Of a stretch of 27,879 bases of DNA, positions 14,849-22,933 are shown one piece after another. The translations under genes were made by a program, and so were the position numbers. Each line of letters begins with the position of its first letter. Within the stretch, counting starts at the first letter, position 1. The DNA is from JAHDCC01 sp964551835 (GTDB lineage Bacteria; Actinomycetota; Acidimicrobiia; Acidimicrobiales; SZUA-35): NCBI GenBank assembly GCA_964551835.1, contig CAZKEM010000027.1, forward strand, positions 1 through 27,879. The letters are read 5' to 3'. Below the pieces are notes generated by a model, which saw nothing but the letters and a program-made list of their open reading frames with translations, searched no databases and was not told where the DNA came from.

Positions 14849-16177
14849 GTGTCGACCTTTCTCAATGTGATACGCACCGCTGAACTGCGAAATAAGATCT
14901 TGTTTACGCTGTTTATCGTCGCGATATACCGACTGGGCGTTCAGATTCCCTCTCCCGGGGTGAGCCTCGACGGGATTCAATCGTTGCGTGACCAGTCGGG
15001 CGAAACCAGCGGCGGCGTTTTTGGGTACCTTAATCTGCTAACCGGTGGTGGTATCGGTTCGTTGTCTATCTTCTCGCTCGGCATCTTGCCCTACATTACG
15101 GCTTCGATCATCATCCAGATTCTCACGGTTGCTATCCCGAAGTTAGAGGAATGGCAGGCACAAGGAGCGGTTGGGCAGCGCAAGATTACCCAGTGGACCC
15201 GGTACGTCTCGATTATGTTGGCCTTGGTTCAAAGCGCTGGTTTGGTTTTTATCGTCCACCGCAACCCTGAACAGTTCTTTGGTGTTGAAGGTGGTGTCGG
15301 GCTCTTCCCAGATGACTCGGTTCTGTTCGGTCTGCTGGCGGTCTGCTGTATCACCGTGGGTACCGCCATCGTAATGTGGATGGGCGAGCTCGTAACCCAA
15401 AAGGGAATCGGCAACGGCATGTCAGTGTTGATTTTTGCTTCCGTGGTAGCGGCATTGCCTACTGTGGGAATCCAGATTTACCAGCTTAAAGGCTGGGTTT
15501 GGCTGGCAGCATCACTGGTTCTCCTCGGTCTGCTGTGTATGGGCATCGTGTTTGTTGAAAACGGCCAACGGAAGATCCCGGTTAAGTTCTCGAAACGGGT
15601 TGTTGGTCGCAAGCAGACCGGCGGCAACTCGTCGTTTATCCCCCTGAAGGTAAACCAAGCCGGGGTTATCCCCGTGATCTTCGCCAGCTCGCTCCTGCAG
15701 CTGCCTACGCTTATTACCAACGCATTGCCGCAGGACGAAGGCACCTGGACTCGTTCGGTCAGCCTATTTATCGAGGACAACCTCTTCCAACCCGACAACC
15801 TCGGCTACATATTGGTTTTCGGTCTCCTCATTGTTGGGTTCTCCTACTTCTATAACGCAATACAGTTCGACCCGGCCCGCCGCGCTGACGACCTTCGCAA
15901 ACAGGGCGGCTTCATTCCGCCTAAGCGGCCAGGGCCTGAAACTGAGAAGTATCTGACCAAGATCCTGAACAGAATCACCTTCCCTGGTTCGCTCTTCCTA
16001 GCGATTGTGGCCCTTATCCCATCGGCTGCGCTCGCCCGGCTGCTAAACAGCGATTCAGCCGCCGGTGTTGGGTTCTCAGGGGTTTCGATTTTAATTTCTG
16101 TTGGTGTGGCGTTGGAGCTTATGAAGCAAATTAACAACCAGTTGATGGCTAGGAACTACGAAGGTTTCCTCAAGTAG
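14849..16177 (+). CDS. secY: Preprotein translocase subunit SecY
   Basis: SecY is the channel-forming subunit of the SecYEG translocon in the cytoplasmic membrane. The 442-residue product has the expected ten hydrophobic segments. Recognisable stretches are LRNKILFTLFIVAIYRLGVQIPSPGV (first helix and plug approach), NLLTGGGIGSLSIFSLGILPYITASIIIQIL, GIGNGMSVLIFASVVAALP, and the cytoplasmic loop DLRKQGGFIPPKRPGPETEKYL. It starts at GTG 14849 with AGGGAC upstream. It is transcribed with the ribosomal genes, as is usual. Confidence 0.97.
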   Translation: MSTFLNVIRTAELRNKILFTLFIVAIYRLGVQIPSPGVSLDGIQSLRDQSGETSGGVFGYLNLLTGGGIGSLSIFSLGILPYITASIIIQILTVAIPKLEEWQAQGAVGQRKITQWTRYVSIMLALVQSAGLVFIVHRNPEQFFGVEGGVGLFPDDSVLFGLLAVCCITVGTAIVMWMGELVTQKGIGNGMSVLIFASVVAALPTVGIQIYQLKGWVWLAASLVLLGLLCMGIVFVENGQRKIPVKFSKRVVGRKQTGGNSSFIPLKVNQAGVIPVIFASSLLQLPTLITNALPQDEGTWTRSVSLFIEDNLFQPDNLGYILVFGLLIVGFSYFYNAIQFDPARRADDLRKQGGFIPPKRPGPETEKYLTKILNRITFPGSLFLAIVALIPSAALARLLNSDSAAGVGFSGVSILISVGVALELMKQINNQLMARNYEGFLK

Positions 16178-16190
16178 TAGTCTCTTCGAC

Positions 16191-16219
16191 TTGCTCAAAG
16201 CATTGCAAATGGTGATACT
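16191..16219 (+). promoter_or_regulatory. Promoter-like sequence upstream of adk
   Basis: TTGCTC (16191-16196) and GATACT (16214-16219) are separated by 17 nt, matching the housekeeping sigma-factor layout. They lie in the 95-nt gap between secY and adk, 53 nt before the adk start. This could give adk transcription independent of the ribosomal operon. Confidence 0.5.
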
Positions 16220-16272
16220 CTTGTCACTCATTCGCTTCGGTTCGGATTCTGTAACGTTAGGGAAGTCCCACT

Positions 16273-16878
16273 ATGGATCAATCAATTCGTCTGGTTATGT
16301 TCGGTCGTCAAGGGGCTGGAAAGGGCACACAGTGTGAGCGGATTGCTGAACACTTCGGTGTCGTGCACTTCAGCACTGGTGACGCTCTACGGGCGGCCGC
16401 CGATGCCGATACCGAGGTAGGTCGCGAAGTCAGCGAGATCATGGAACATGGTGGGCTTGTTGACGACGATCTGATGATACGGCTCGTGACCGAACGGCTC
16501 AACGAGCCCGATATTGCCGAATCGGGTTACGTGCTCGACGGGTTTCCTCGGACCATACCACAATCCGAGGCGCTCCTAGCGGCTCTGGAAAGCGGCGAAG
16601 TTTTTGGTGGCGGCCTCGATTGTGTGGTCCATCTTGATGTCCCGCTAGAAGAGGTCACCCGAAGAATGAAAATGCGAGGCCGAGCGGACGATACCGATGA
16701 CGGAATCGCGGCCAGGCTGGCCCTGTACGACCAAGAGACCGTGCCGGTTTTAGATTGGTTCGCCAGTCAGGGCTTATTGGTTACCGTCGATGGCCTCGGG
16801 GCCGAGGCAGAGGTAACCGAGCGTCTTGTTACCGTGATCGATTCAGTTGTGAACGGTCAGTCTTCGGAGCCTTGCTGA
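16273..16878 (+). CDS. adk: Adenylate kinase (short form)
   Basis: Adk interconverts ATP, ADP and AMP in the cytoplasm. The 201-residue product has the P-loop GRQGAGKGT (residues 11-19), the AMP-site FSTGDALR (33-40), DGFPRT (89-94), and a short LID (RGRADDTDDGIAARLALY) without zinc cysteines. The P-loop Arg-Gln in place of the commoner Pro-Pro is tolerated in the family. ATG 16273 follows GTTAGGGA. The usual downstream partner map is not present; the next gene is convergent. Confidence 0.96.
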   Translation: MDQSIRLVMFGRQGAGKGTQCERIAEHFGVVHFSTGDALRAAADADTEVGREVSEIMEHGGLVDDDLMIRLVTERLNEPDIAESGYVLDGFPRTIPQSEALLAALESGEVFGGGLDCVVHLDVPLEEVTRRMKMRGRADDTDDGIAARLALYDQETVPVLDWFASQGLLVTVDGLGAEAEVTERLVTVIDSVVNGQSSEPC

Positions 16879-16972
16879 CGTACTGCGGGCTCTCAAAGGC
16901 CCAACAACAGCTCGTACATTAGCTGACCTCTGCTCCTGCGTTGCCGTATCCGTCTGCGAGCCTGCAGGGTGG

Positions 16973-18016
16973 CTACGATTTGATCAGTGACTTGTCGGGT
17001 TTGCCGTTGACGGCGTGTCGACCAAGATCAACAATGAAGCAGGCGCCAGTGGGTTTGTTGTCGGAAACTTCTATCACCCCGTCGTAGTGTCCGACGATTT
17101 GTTTGCTTATCGCTAGCCCTAGACCGGCCCCTCCGCCGGACAACCTCGAAACGCCGTCAGCTTGCCAGAACCGCTCGAAGATGCGCTCCCGCTGCTCGAT
17201 GGGGATGCCTGGCCCGGAGTCGCGTACCGCTATACGTATGCGGCTGTCGGACTGAGTAGCAACAACGTCGACGATGTCTCCTGCGGACGAGAATCTACTG
17301 GCATTGCCAATGATGTTTCTAAATACTTGCCGCAGATGGTTTGGTTGGCCATCGACTTTGAGGTGCACGGGGGCCCGAACAGAAATACGTACGGTCGGGT
17401 CGGTGAGAAGGACCTCATCGGCTACTTGGTGAAGGAGATCGCCGATATCTACCGGTTCAACCGCTATTTCTTTAGGCGGACTTGCGTCCAGACGCGAGAG
17501 GTCGAGAAGTTGGGTGACGAGGGTGGAGAGATTTTCTGCCTCTCGAAGCATTTGTTCCATCGTCTGTCGAGTCGGATGTTCTACGCCATCGACGAGGTTC
17601 TCCAACGTCGATCTAAGAGCCGTCACCGGTGTTCGCAGTTCGTGCGAGGCGTTGGCGATGAACTCTTTCTGCAGCCGGTCGGTTTCTGCCAGCTCATCGG
17701 CCATGCTGTCGAAGGCAATCGCCAGTTGCCCGACCTCATCGCGTCGCGGTTCGGAGATCCGTTGGCGGTAATCGCCTTTCGCCATTTGGCTCGCAATTCT
17801 GGCCATCTTGCGGAGCGGTCTTGTCAAACCTCGAGCTAGGAGATACGCCATCGTAAGGGCGACGATTCCGGCGACAACCGGTCGTACCCACACGGGCCAG
17901 CCTAGGGTTAACCCGAGCTGGCTCATAAATGCCGTGACGCCTACCGAGGCCACAATCAGAATCGATATCTTCACCTTGATTGATTGGACATGGTCTAGAG
18001 GTCTAAGGGAACTCAT
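16973..18016 (-). CDS. Sensor histidine kinase with very short extracytoplasmic loop
   Basis: This is the membrane histidine kinase partner of the regulator immediately upstream; the two are 2 nt apart. Two membrane helices (about residues 15-37 and 43-62) are joined by only a few residues, so there is no external sensor domain. HAMP follows (about 59-111). The phosphoacceptor is H125 in ASHELRTP. The ATPase domain has N238 in the N-box, DSGPG at 266-270 and GGAGLG at 295-300. All catalytic motifs are intact. The minimal loop suggests sensing within the membrane or through a partner; the nearby Ser/Thr kinase is a candidate by position only. The target process is unknown. Confidence 0.92.
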   Translation of the reverse strand: MSSLRPLDHVQSIKVKISILIVASVGVTAFMSQLGLTLGWPVWVRPVVAGIVALTMAYLLARGLTRPLRKMARIASQMAKGDYRQRISEPRRDEVGQLAIAFDSMADELAETDRLQKEFIANASHELRTPVTALRSTLENLVDGVEHPTRQTMEQMLREAENLSTLVTQLLDLSRLDASPPKEIAVEPVDIGDLLHQVADEVLLTDPTVRISVRAPVHLKVDGQPNHLRQVFRNIIGNASRFSSAGDIVDVVATQSDSRIRIAVRDSGPGIPIEQRERIFERFWQADGVSRLSGGGAGLGLAISKQIVGHYDGVIEVSDNKPTGACFIVDLGRHAVNGKPDKSLIKS

Positions 18017-18018
18017 GG

Positions 18019-18690
18019 CTAGTACCCCGCTTCGTGTTTGCTGGCATAGCCCACGCCGTGGACCGTGCGGATAGGGTTCGTTGAGAGCTTCGAACGAAGC
18101 GAGCGGATGTGGGAGTCCACGGTTCTGGTGCCCGAACCGTCTCGGTACCCCCAGACCGTGGCGAGAAGCTGTTCGCGGCTACGTACCGCGCCCGACGACA
18201 CTAAGAGCGCCCGTAGTAGGTCGAACTCGGTAGGGGTAAGGTGGATCTCTTCATCATGTTCGGTTACATGACGGCTTGCCGGGTGAAGAGCCAACGGGCC
18301 ATAACGTAGGACGTCTCCTCGCGTTGTGCTGGCGACTCTCCGCAATAGAGCTTTGGTTCGGGCGACCACTTCGCGGTGAGAGAAGGGTTTTGTTATATAG
18401 TCATCGGCGCCGACCCCGAGCCCGATAAGCATATCGGCCTCGTCATCTCGGGCCGTGAGCATGATTACTGGGGTGTGTCGATGAACATTTATTCGACGGC
18501 ACACTTCGATGCCGTCGAAACCTGGCAGGTTCAGGTCGAGGATTACGAGGTCGGGGGCGAGGTCGTTGGCCGCCTCGACCGCAGTCGGTCCGTCAAAACG
18601 AGCGGCAACTTCAAACCCTTCGCTCCGAAGCCGGGTGCAAACCGCTTGGTTTATAGTCGAATCGTCCTCGACGACCAGAATAAGCTCCAT
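18019..18690 (-). CDS. OmpR/PhoB-family response regulator
   Basis: This is a DNA-binding response regulator of 223 residues. The receiver domain has acidic residues E8, D9 and D10, phosphoacceptor D52 in LVILDLNLPG, T79 in MLTA and K101 in TKPF. The C-terminal winged helix includes LTPTEFDLLRALLVSSG, REQLLATVWGY, RTVDSHIRSLRSKL and the final VHGVGYAS. It begins at ATG 18690 and ends 2 nt before the histidine kinase, so the two are surely cotranscribed. Target promoters cannot be seen from the sequence. Confidence 0.94.
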   Translation of the reverse strand: MELILVVEDDSTINQAVCTRLRSEGFEVAARFDGPTAVEAANDLAPDLVILDLNLPGFDGIEVCRRINVHRHTPVIMLTARDDEADMLIGLGVGADDYITKPFSHREVVARTKALLRRVASTTRGDVLRYGPLALHPASRHVTEHDEEIHLTPTEFDLLRALLVSSGAVRSREQLLATVWGYRDGSGTRTVDSHIRSLRSKLSTNPIRTVHGVGYASKHEAGY

Positions 18691-18781
18691 GATTCACGTT
18701 ACGCCAAAACCGTGGCCGTTCGAAAGCAGGGTTGTGAAGGTTTGGTGCAGTCAGCGAGGTTAGGTTCGGTAATGGGGTGAG

Positions 18782-21049
18782 CTATTCTTCAAGCTCTAAC
18801 GTGCCGTCTCGGTATTGTTCCCAGAACAATCTGGTCTCGTTGAAATCAAGATCGGTTACTTCTCCGTCGGATAGCCCTTGAACCGAGCCGGTGGTCAATA
18901 CACCTAGGTCGGTGACGATCAGTGACGCTGATTGTTCGGATCCTTGATTCACTAACTGGGGAGACTGTCCACTGTATGACATCTCGAACTGGCTGGGAGA
19001 AGTTGCACGCGAGGCAAATACCTCAAATCGACCGCCGGGGTCCGAATAGTACTGGCCGAACCACTCGGCACGGGCCTCGGGGTTCCATTCGTCGAGGACA
19101 CACGTAGCGAAGTTGCTGGCATCGGGCGCCTTAACGACGATGCAGCCCCCTTCGGCGGAGGTGAATGAGTGCATCGAGATGTTTGTCCCGTTGTGGTTCT
19201 CTGACTGGTCGGTGCTCAGGGCGGAGAGGGTAGCCGGTAGGCTACGCGGTGCTTCGACGTCTTCGGCGATTTTCCAGGTGTCGCCCTCGATCCGTTCTAC
19301 GGAAACGAGAAAGGTTGCCTTTGGGTTTTCACGAGTGGTCTCTTCGAGCACGTTTCCTTGATTGTCCTTAAGGATCGAGGTTCCTTCGAAGGTGTCTTCG
19401 ACTCGAAGGGTTACGTGGTTTTCGTCGCCTATGTCAAAGACGGTGACGTGGTCTATCACATAGGTTGCTTGACTGCGGTCTACCGGTGGTAGTGAAAGGT
19501 CGGAGTTTTCCTGTGTAGCCGCTATCACAAATGCATTGTTTGTTACTTCCCGTATAGCGTCTGGGTTATGTTCGGCATATGCCTTGGTCCGGATTCCGTC
19601 GAGCTCACGGAAGAGAGCGTTAAAGTCTGTATCGGCGACGCTGGTCTCGGCCTGGGTCGTGGTGGTTTGATCGGCAGCGGCTGGTTGAACTGAGGTCTTT
19701 GCCTCTTCTTCGGCTTTGTCGCCAGAGTCTCGAAGCGTGATAAAAGCGAGGGCGGCGACCATCACGACAACGGTGGCAGCTCCGAGGCTAGCCAGCAGCG
19801 CGATAGTGCGGTTGCTAGTGGGTTGAACCGCTGCGTGGGATTGGCTGTAGGTGGGGTGGTGTGGTGGTTGTGGTTGGCTGTAGGTCGGTTGTGGTTGGCT
19901 GTAGGTCGGTTGTGGTTGGCCGTAGGTGGGGTGGGGTGGCGGTTGTGGTTGGCCGTAAGTGGGTTGGGTTTGTGGTTTGCCTGTATCGGTGCCGGGCAAC
20001 GGGGGAAATTCAGGGTTTGTCAGTAGTTCGCTCGATAGTGCCGGGGGCAGAGGCCCACTATTCAGTGAGTCGGTGTCGCCTGGCTTCGGTGTCGTTTGGG
20101 CATCTGAACTCGATGAGTAATCGGAGGGACTAGAACCCTGCGGCGGGGCCACATCGCTGGCCTCTCGCGATGGTTGCCGTGTTGGTGCGACGGCGTCAGG
20201 ACCATTGACGAGAACCGGTGTCGGGTCGACGTTTGCTGCTCGTTGTATTCTTTGCGCGGCTTCGGCCGCTTCGAAGGCCGAGGCCGGTCGGTTGTCAGGC
20301 TGTCGGGCAAGCATCGTGGCAATGAGGGCATTGAGCGCGTCGGGTGCGTTGTTCGAAGGGTCGGGCAGATCCGCGGTAAGAATCTTCTGGATTGTCCCGG
20401 AGGTGGTGTCAGCCGCGAACGGGGGCCGGCCAGCTAACAGCTGATACAAGGTGGCCCCAAGGGAGTAAATATCCGAGAGGTGACTTTGTTTCTTGCCGTC
20501 GAGAACCTCGGGGGCTACATAGTGGAGCGTGTAGGCCACGGCGTTGGTAGCAGTACGATCTGTACCGAGCAGGGTCGAAATCCCGAAGTCGCCCAACATC
20601 GCTTGGTTTCGGAACGGTCCGACGAAGAGGTTTGCTGGCTTGATGTCTCGGTGGAGCGTGTTCTGCCGGTGGGCGGTTTCTAAAGCCGACAGAATTCTGA
20701 TGGCGACGTCGGCCACCTCAACCCATCGAAGCGCTCCTTGCTCGGCCACCCGATCGGCAAAGGAGCCGTTTGGAAAGAGCGGCATGACAAAATACGGCAG
20801 ACCGTCATCGGTAAACCCACTATCGTGTACGGCGACGATGTTTGGATGATCGCCCAAACGGCCCATGGTTGACAGCTCACGATCGAAACTTTCCCGAACG
20901 GTGGCATCCAAGGTTCGCTCGACCAACACTTTGATTGCAACCCGGCGACCGTGGCGATCATCATCCGCAGCATAAACGATGCTAGAGCTACCCAAGCTAC
21001 GCACAACCGCATTTGAATATCCGGGAATTTTAAGATCCGACTCTTCCAT
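18782..21049 (-). CDS. Membrane-anchored Ser/Thr protein kinase (PknB-like layout)
   Basis: The product has about 755 residues. The kinase domain spans about 8-270: ATP-anchoring K40 in VAIKVL, HRDIKPAN with D135, DFG at 154-156 and APE at 179-181. The glycine-rich loop is degenerate (LGSSSIVY instead of GxGxxGxV). A Pro/Thr-rich linker leads to a Pro-Gln-Thr-Tyr repeat region (about 353-411), then one membrane helix (about 413-437). The outside domain of roughly 300 residues is not a PASTA array and I do not recognise it. I chose ATG 21049 because the kinase fold starts right after it and AAGGTG lies upstream; an in-frame start at 21181 would add 44 residues without features. It precedes the regulator and histidine kinase genes with a 91-nt gap, and probably forms one signalling unit with them. 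Confidence 0.88.
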   Translation of the reverse strand: MEESDLKIPGYSNAVVRSLGSSSIVYAADDDRHGRRVAIKVLVERTLDATVRESFDRELSTMGRLGDHPNIVAVHDSGFTDDGLPYFVMPLFPNGSFADRVAEQGALRWVEVADVAIRILSALETAHRQNTLHRDIKPANLFVGPFRNQAMLGDFGISTLLGTDRTATNAVAYTLHYVAPEVLDGKKQSHLSDIYSLGATLYQLLAGRPPFAADTTSGTIQKILTADLPDPSNNAPDALNALIATMLARQPDNRPASAFEAAEAAQRIQRAANVDPTPVLVNGPDAVAPTRQPSREASDVAPPQGSSPSDYSSSSDAQTTPKPGDTDSLNSGPLPPALSSELLTNPEFPPLPGTDTGKPQTQPTYGQPQPPPHPTYGQPQPTYSQPQPTYSQPQPPHHPTYSQSHAAVQPTSNRTIALLASLGAATVVVMVAALAFITLRDSGDKAEEEAKTSVQPAAADQTTTTQAETSVADTDFNALFRELDGIRTKAYAEHNPDAIREVTNNAFVIAATQENSDLSLPPVDRSQATYVIDHVTVFDIGDENHVTLRVEDTFEGTSILKDNQGNVLEETTRENPKATFLVSVERIEGDTWKIAEDVEAPRSLPATLSALSTDQSENHNGTNISMHSFTSAEGGCIVVKAPDASNFATCVLDEWNPEARAEWFGQYYSDPGGRFEVFASRATSPSQFEMSYSGQSPQLVNQGSEQSASLIVTDLGVLTTGSVQGLSDGEVTDLDFNETRLFWEQYRDGTLELEE
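19868..19930 (-). repeat. 21-bp tandem repeats inside the Ser/Thr kinase gene
   Basis: Three near-identical 21-bp units start at 19868, 19889 and 19910, within a longer low-complexity stretch at about 19838-19975. On the coding strand each encodes a seven-residue unit of the PTYSQPQ type. Proline-glutamine linkers before the membrane helix are common in actinobacterial kinases. The tandem DNA copies would allow length change by slippage without breaking the frame. Confidence 0.75.
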
Positions 21050-21181
21050 TTCCGCACCTTTAGCGAAGTCGCTTGGTCTGGCCCAGTCTGAACGCCTGCC
21101 TGTCACGTTAAGGATAGTAAGTGAGGGGTGAAAAGTCGGGTCAACGACGTCGGCGTCATCGTTCCATTGACCGGTAAACAA

Positions 21182-21746
21182 AAGCTTGGATTCGCTTTGG
21201 TGGAGGCAAAAGCGCTCGTTGTAGACGGATTCGAACAGCGAGTTCGCAGAACCCCTCCCAACGGCGATACGTGCTCTATGGCAGCGTGGGTCGATCCTAG
21301 TGGCTGGTTGGCGTTGAATTTGGTTTCTCCTTCGCTTCTAAGGTGCCTCACGACTAGCAGGCAGGGTAGGCAGTAGCGGTAGGTGCAGTTGATTGGCTGT
21401 CGCCGCTGTTTTTGTGTTGGGTTGGCTCACCGGCTCCTCCGTTGTTACTCGTTTTCTAGGGAACCTATGATCGGTGTGAAGGCAGGCCGGCTTGTTTGTG
21501 TCGCCAGCAGCTGTAGATCTCGCTTTGGGTGGCACGTCGTTGGCTGCAGCGTTCGGTAATACAGCTATGTTGCAGAACGCCATGACTTTGTGCTATCACT
21601 GCCCGCGGGGTTGCGGAGGCATATAAGTCGCCTTAGCATAGTCGGTTGGCTCTCTGGGGTCTTTTTTCCCTTGAGTCAAGTTGCTACCGGACAGCTAGTT
21701 CGTTGGCAGCGATCCGCTTAAGTTATTTCGCTCACGGAGGCGTGTT
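21182..21746. other. Gap between the kinase gene and infA; no map gene
   Basis: These 565 nt hold no convincing gene. Methionine aminopeptidase, often between adk and infA, is not recognisable in any frame, either intact or as a remnant. The gap must carry the divergent promoters of the kinase block and of the infA operon. A promoter-like pair is listed at 21611-21639, and a T-run (21662-21667) lies downstream of it. Confidence 0.6.
21611..21639 (+). promoter_or_regulatory. Promoter-like sequence upstream of infA
   Basis: TTGCGG (21611-21616) and TAGCAT (21634-21639) are separated by 17 nt. The pair stands about 107 nt before the infA start and is a reasonable housekeeping promoter for infA-rpmJ-rpsM-rpsK-rpsD-rpoA-rplQ. 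The kinase block upstream is on the other strand, so this operon needs its own promoter in the gap. Confidence 0.5.
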
Positions 21747-21971
21747 CTGCCAAAGCATAAAGAAGATGCAATTGTCCTGGAAGGGACTATCACCGAGTCT
21801 CTCCCGAACGCTATGTTTCGGGTTGAGCTTGAAAACGGCCATAACGTTCTTGGCCATATTTCTGGAAAGATGCGGAGACACTACATTCGCATCTTGCCTG
21901 GCGACAAAGTTCAGGTTGAACTGACGCCCTATGACCTCACCCGAGGTCGCATTACCTACCGTTATAAGTAG
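21747..21971 (+). CDS. infA: Translation initiation factor IF-1, apparent CTG start
   Basis: IF-1 blocks the ribosomal A site during initiation. The frame reads PKHKEDAIVLEGTITESLP, then NAMFRVELENGHNVLGHISG, KMRRHYIRILPGDKVQVEL and TPYDLTRGRITYRYK to TAG at 21969-21971; this is a complete IF-1. No ATG, GTG or TTG occurs in frame between an upstream in-frame TAG and the internal Met of NAMF. CTG 21747 directly precedes the proline codon and has GGAGG (21736-21740) 6 nt ahead, the ideal distance. Starting there gives 74 residues, the normal length, beginning MPKHKEDAI as in many relatives. A GTG three bases earlier is in the wrong frame. A one-base sequencing error is the alternative explanation. 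Confidence 0.93.
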   Translation: MPKHKEDAIVLEGTITESLPNAMFRVELENGHNVLGHISGKMRRHYIRILPGDKVQVELTPYDLTRGRITYRYK

Positions 21972-22026
21972 GCAGCTTCCGTAAGCGATGTAGCTTCGGT
22001 TGAAATACTGAGCAAGCCCGAATGAG

Positions 22027-22040
22027 CTGACAGCGGTCAG
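22027..22040 (+). promoter_or_regulatory. Small hairpin between infA and rpmJ
   Basis: CTGAC pairs with GTCAG around AGCG in the 95-nt gap before rpmJ. It is short and no U-run follows, so it may be a processing or translation-affecting structure rather than a terminator. Confidence 0.25.
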
Positions 22041-22066
22041 TTCTCAATCTAGTACAGGAACCCCCG

Positions 22067-22180
22067 ATGAAGGTTCGTCCAAGCGTGAAACCGATGTGTG
22101 AGAAGTGTAAAGTGATCAGGCGTCGCCGTCGTGTCATGGTTATATGCGAAAACCCTCGTCATAAGCAGAGGCAAGGCTAA
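22067..22180 (+). CDS. rpmJ: 50S ribosomal protein L36, zinc-binding form
   Basis: L36 is the smallest large-subunit protein. The 37-residue product starts MKVRPSVKPMCEKCKVIRRR and ends CENPRHKQRQG, with zinc ligands C11, C14, C27 and H32 all present. It lies between infA and rpsM, its usual place. ATG 22067 is preceded by CAGGAA. The rpsM start follows one base after the stop. Confidence 0.96.
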   Translation: MKVRPSVKPMCEKCKVIRRRRRVMVICENPRHKQRQG

Positions 22181-22181
22181 A

Positions 22182-22559
22182 ATGGCTCGAATTGCTGGCG
22201 TAGACATCCCCAGGGACAAGCGCACTATTATCGCACTTACATATGTATTTGGTGTAGGCCGCTCGCAGGCTGCAACCATTGTTGAACAGACAGGTATCGA
22301 CGGAAGTACTCGGGTGAAGAACCTCACCGACGACGAGGTCCAGCGAGTCCGATCTTGGATTGACGCCAACCTAAAGACCGAGGGTGATCTTCGCCGTCAG
22401 GTGTCACAAGACATAAACCGCAAAAAAGAGATTGGCTGCCACGAAGGGATTCGTCATCGTAAGGGTCTGCCGGTTCGTGGGCAACGTACTCAAACAAACG
22501 CCCGAACCCGCAAGGGGCCAAAGCGAACTGTCGCTGGCAAGAAGAAAGTTATCAAGTAA
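22182..22559 (+). CDS. rpsM: 30S ribosomal protein S13
   Basis: S13 lies in the small-subunit head and contacts P-site tRNA with its C-terminal tail. The 125-residue product starts MARIAGVDIPRDKRTIIALTY and ends with the basic RGQRTQTNARTRKGPKR stretch; GIRHRKGLPVRGQ is diagnostic. ATG 22182 gives the standard N-terminus. A longer in-frame extension that overlaps rpmJ is not plausible. GAGGCAAGG precedes the start. Confidence 0.97.
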   Translation: MARIAGVDIPRDKRTIIALTYVFGVGRSQAATIVEQTGIDGSTRVKNLTDDEVQRVRSWIDANLKTEGDLRRQVSQDINRKKEIGCHEGIRHRKGLPVRGQRTQTNARTRKGPKRTVAGKKKVIK

Positions 22560-22930
22560 TGGCTCGCAAGAAAGACCGCAAGAACGTCACCCACGGTGTC
22601 GCTCATATCAAGTCAAGCTTTAACAACACCATCATCGCCATTTCTGATCGTGGTGGAAATGTTATTTCATGGGCGTCAGCTGGAAACGTCGGATTTACGG
22701 GATCTCGTAAATCCACCCCGTACGCTGCCCAGAAAGCAGCCGAAGAAGCGGCTCGACGAGCCATGGAACACGGTGTCAGAAAAGTTGACGTTCACGTCAA
22801 AGGTCCCGGATCTGGTCGCGAGACGGCGATTCGTTCGATACAGAACGCCGGTATCGAAGTCACCGGAATCAAGGATGTAACGCCGGTGCCACACAACGGC
22901 TGTCGGCAGCCTAAACGGCGGAGGGTATAG
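22559..22930 (+). CDS. rpsK: 30S ribosomal protein S11
   Basis: S11 forms part of the platform near the mRNA exit. The 123-residue product shows VTHGVAHIKSSFNNTIIAISDRGGNVISWASAGNVGFTGSRKSTPYAAQ and ends TGIKDVTPVPHNGCRQPKRRRV, the conserved tail. The ATG overlaps the rpsM stop (TAATG). rpsD follows after 3 nt with GGAGGG as its ribosome binding site. Confidence 0.97.
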   Translation: MARKKDRKNVTHGVAHIKSSFNNTIIAISDRGGNVISWASAGNVGFTGSRKSTPYAAQKAAEEAARRAMEHGVRKVDVHVKGPGSGRETAIRSIQNAGIEVTGIKDVTPVPHNGCRQPKRRRV

Positions 22931-22933
22931 AAA

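Noticed and set aside
21215..21245. tRNA-like GGATTCGAAC (T-loop on the minus strand)
   Set aside because: The flanks do not form a T-stem, and no acceptor or anticodon arm can be built around it.
21128..21583. Open frames between the kinase gene and infA, considered as map remnants or small proteins
   Set aside because: None shows metal-ligand or HG motifs of methionine aminopeptidase, and there is no ribosome binding site plus conserved fold.
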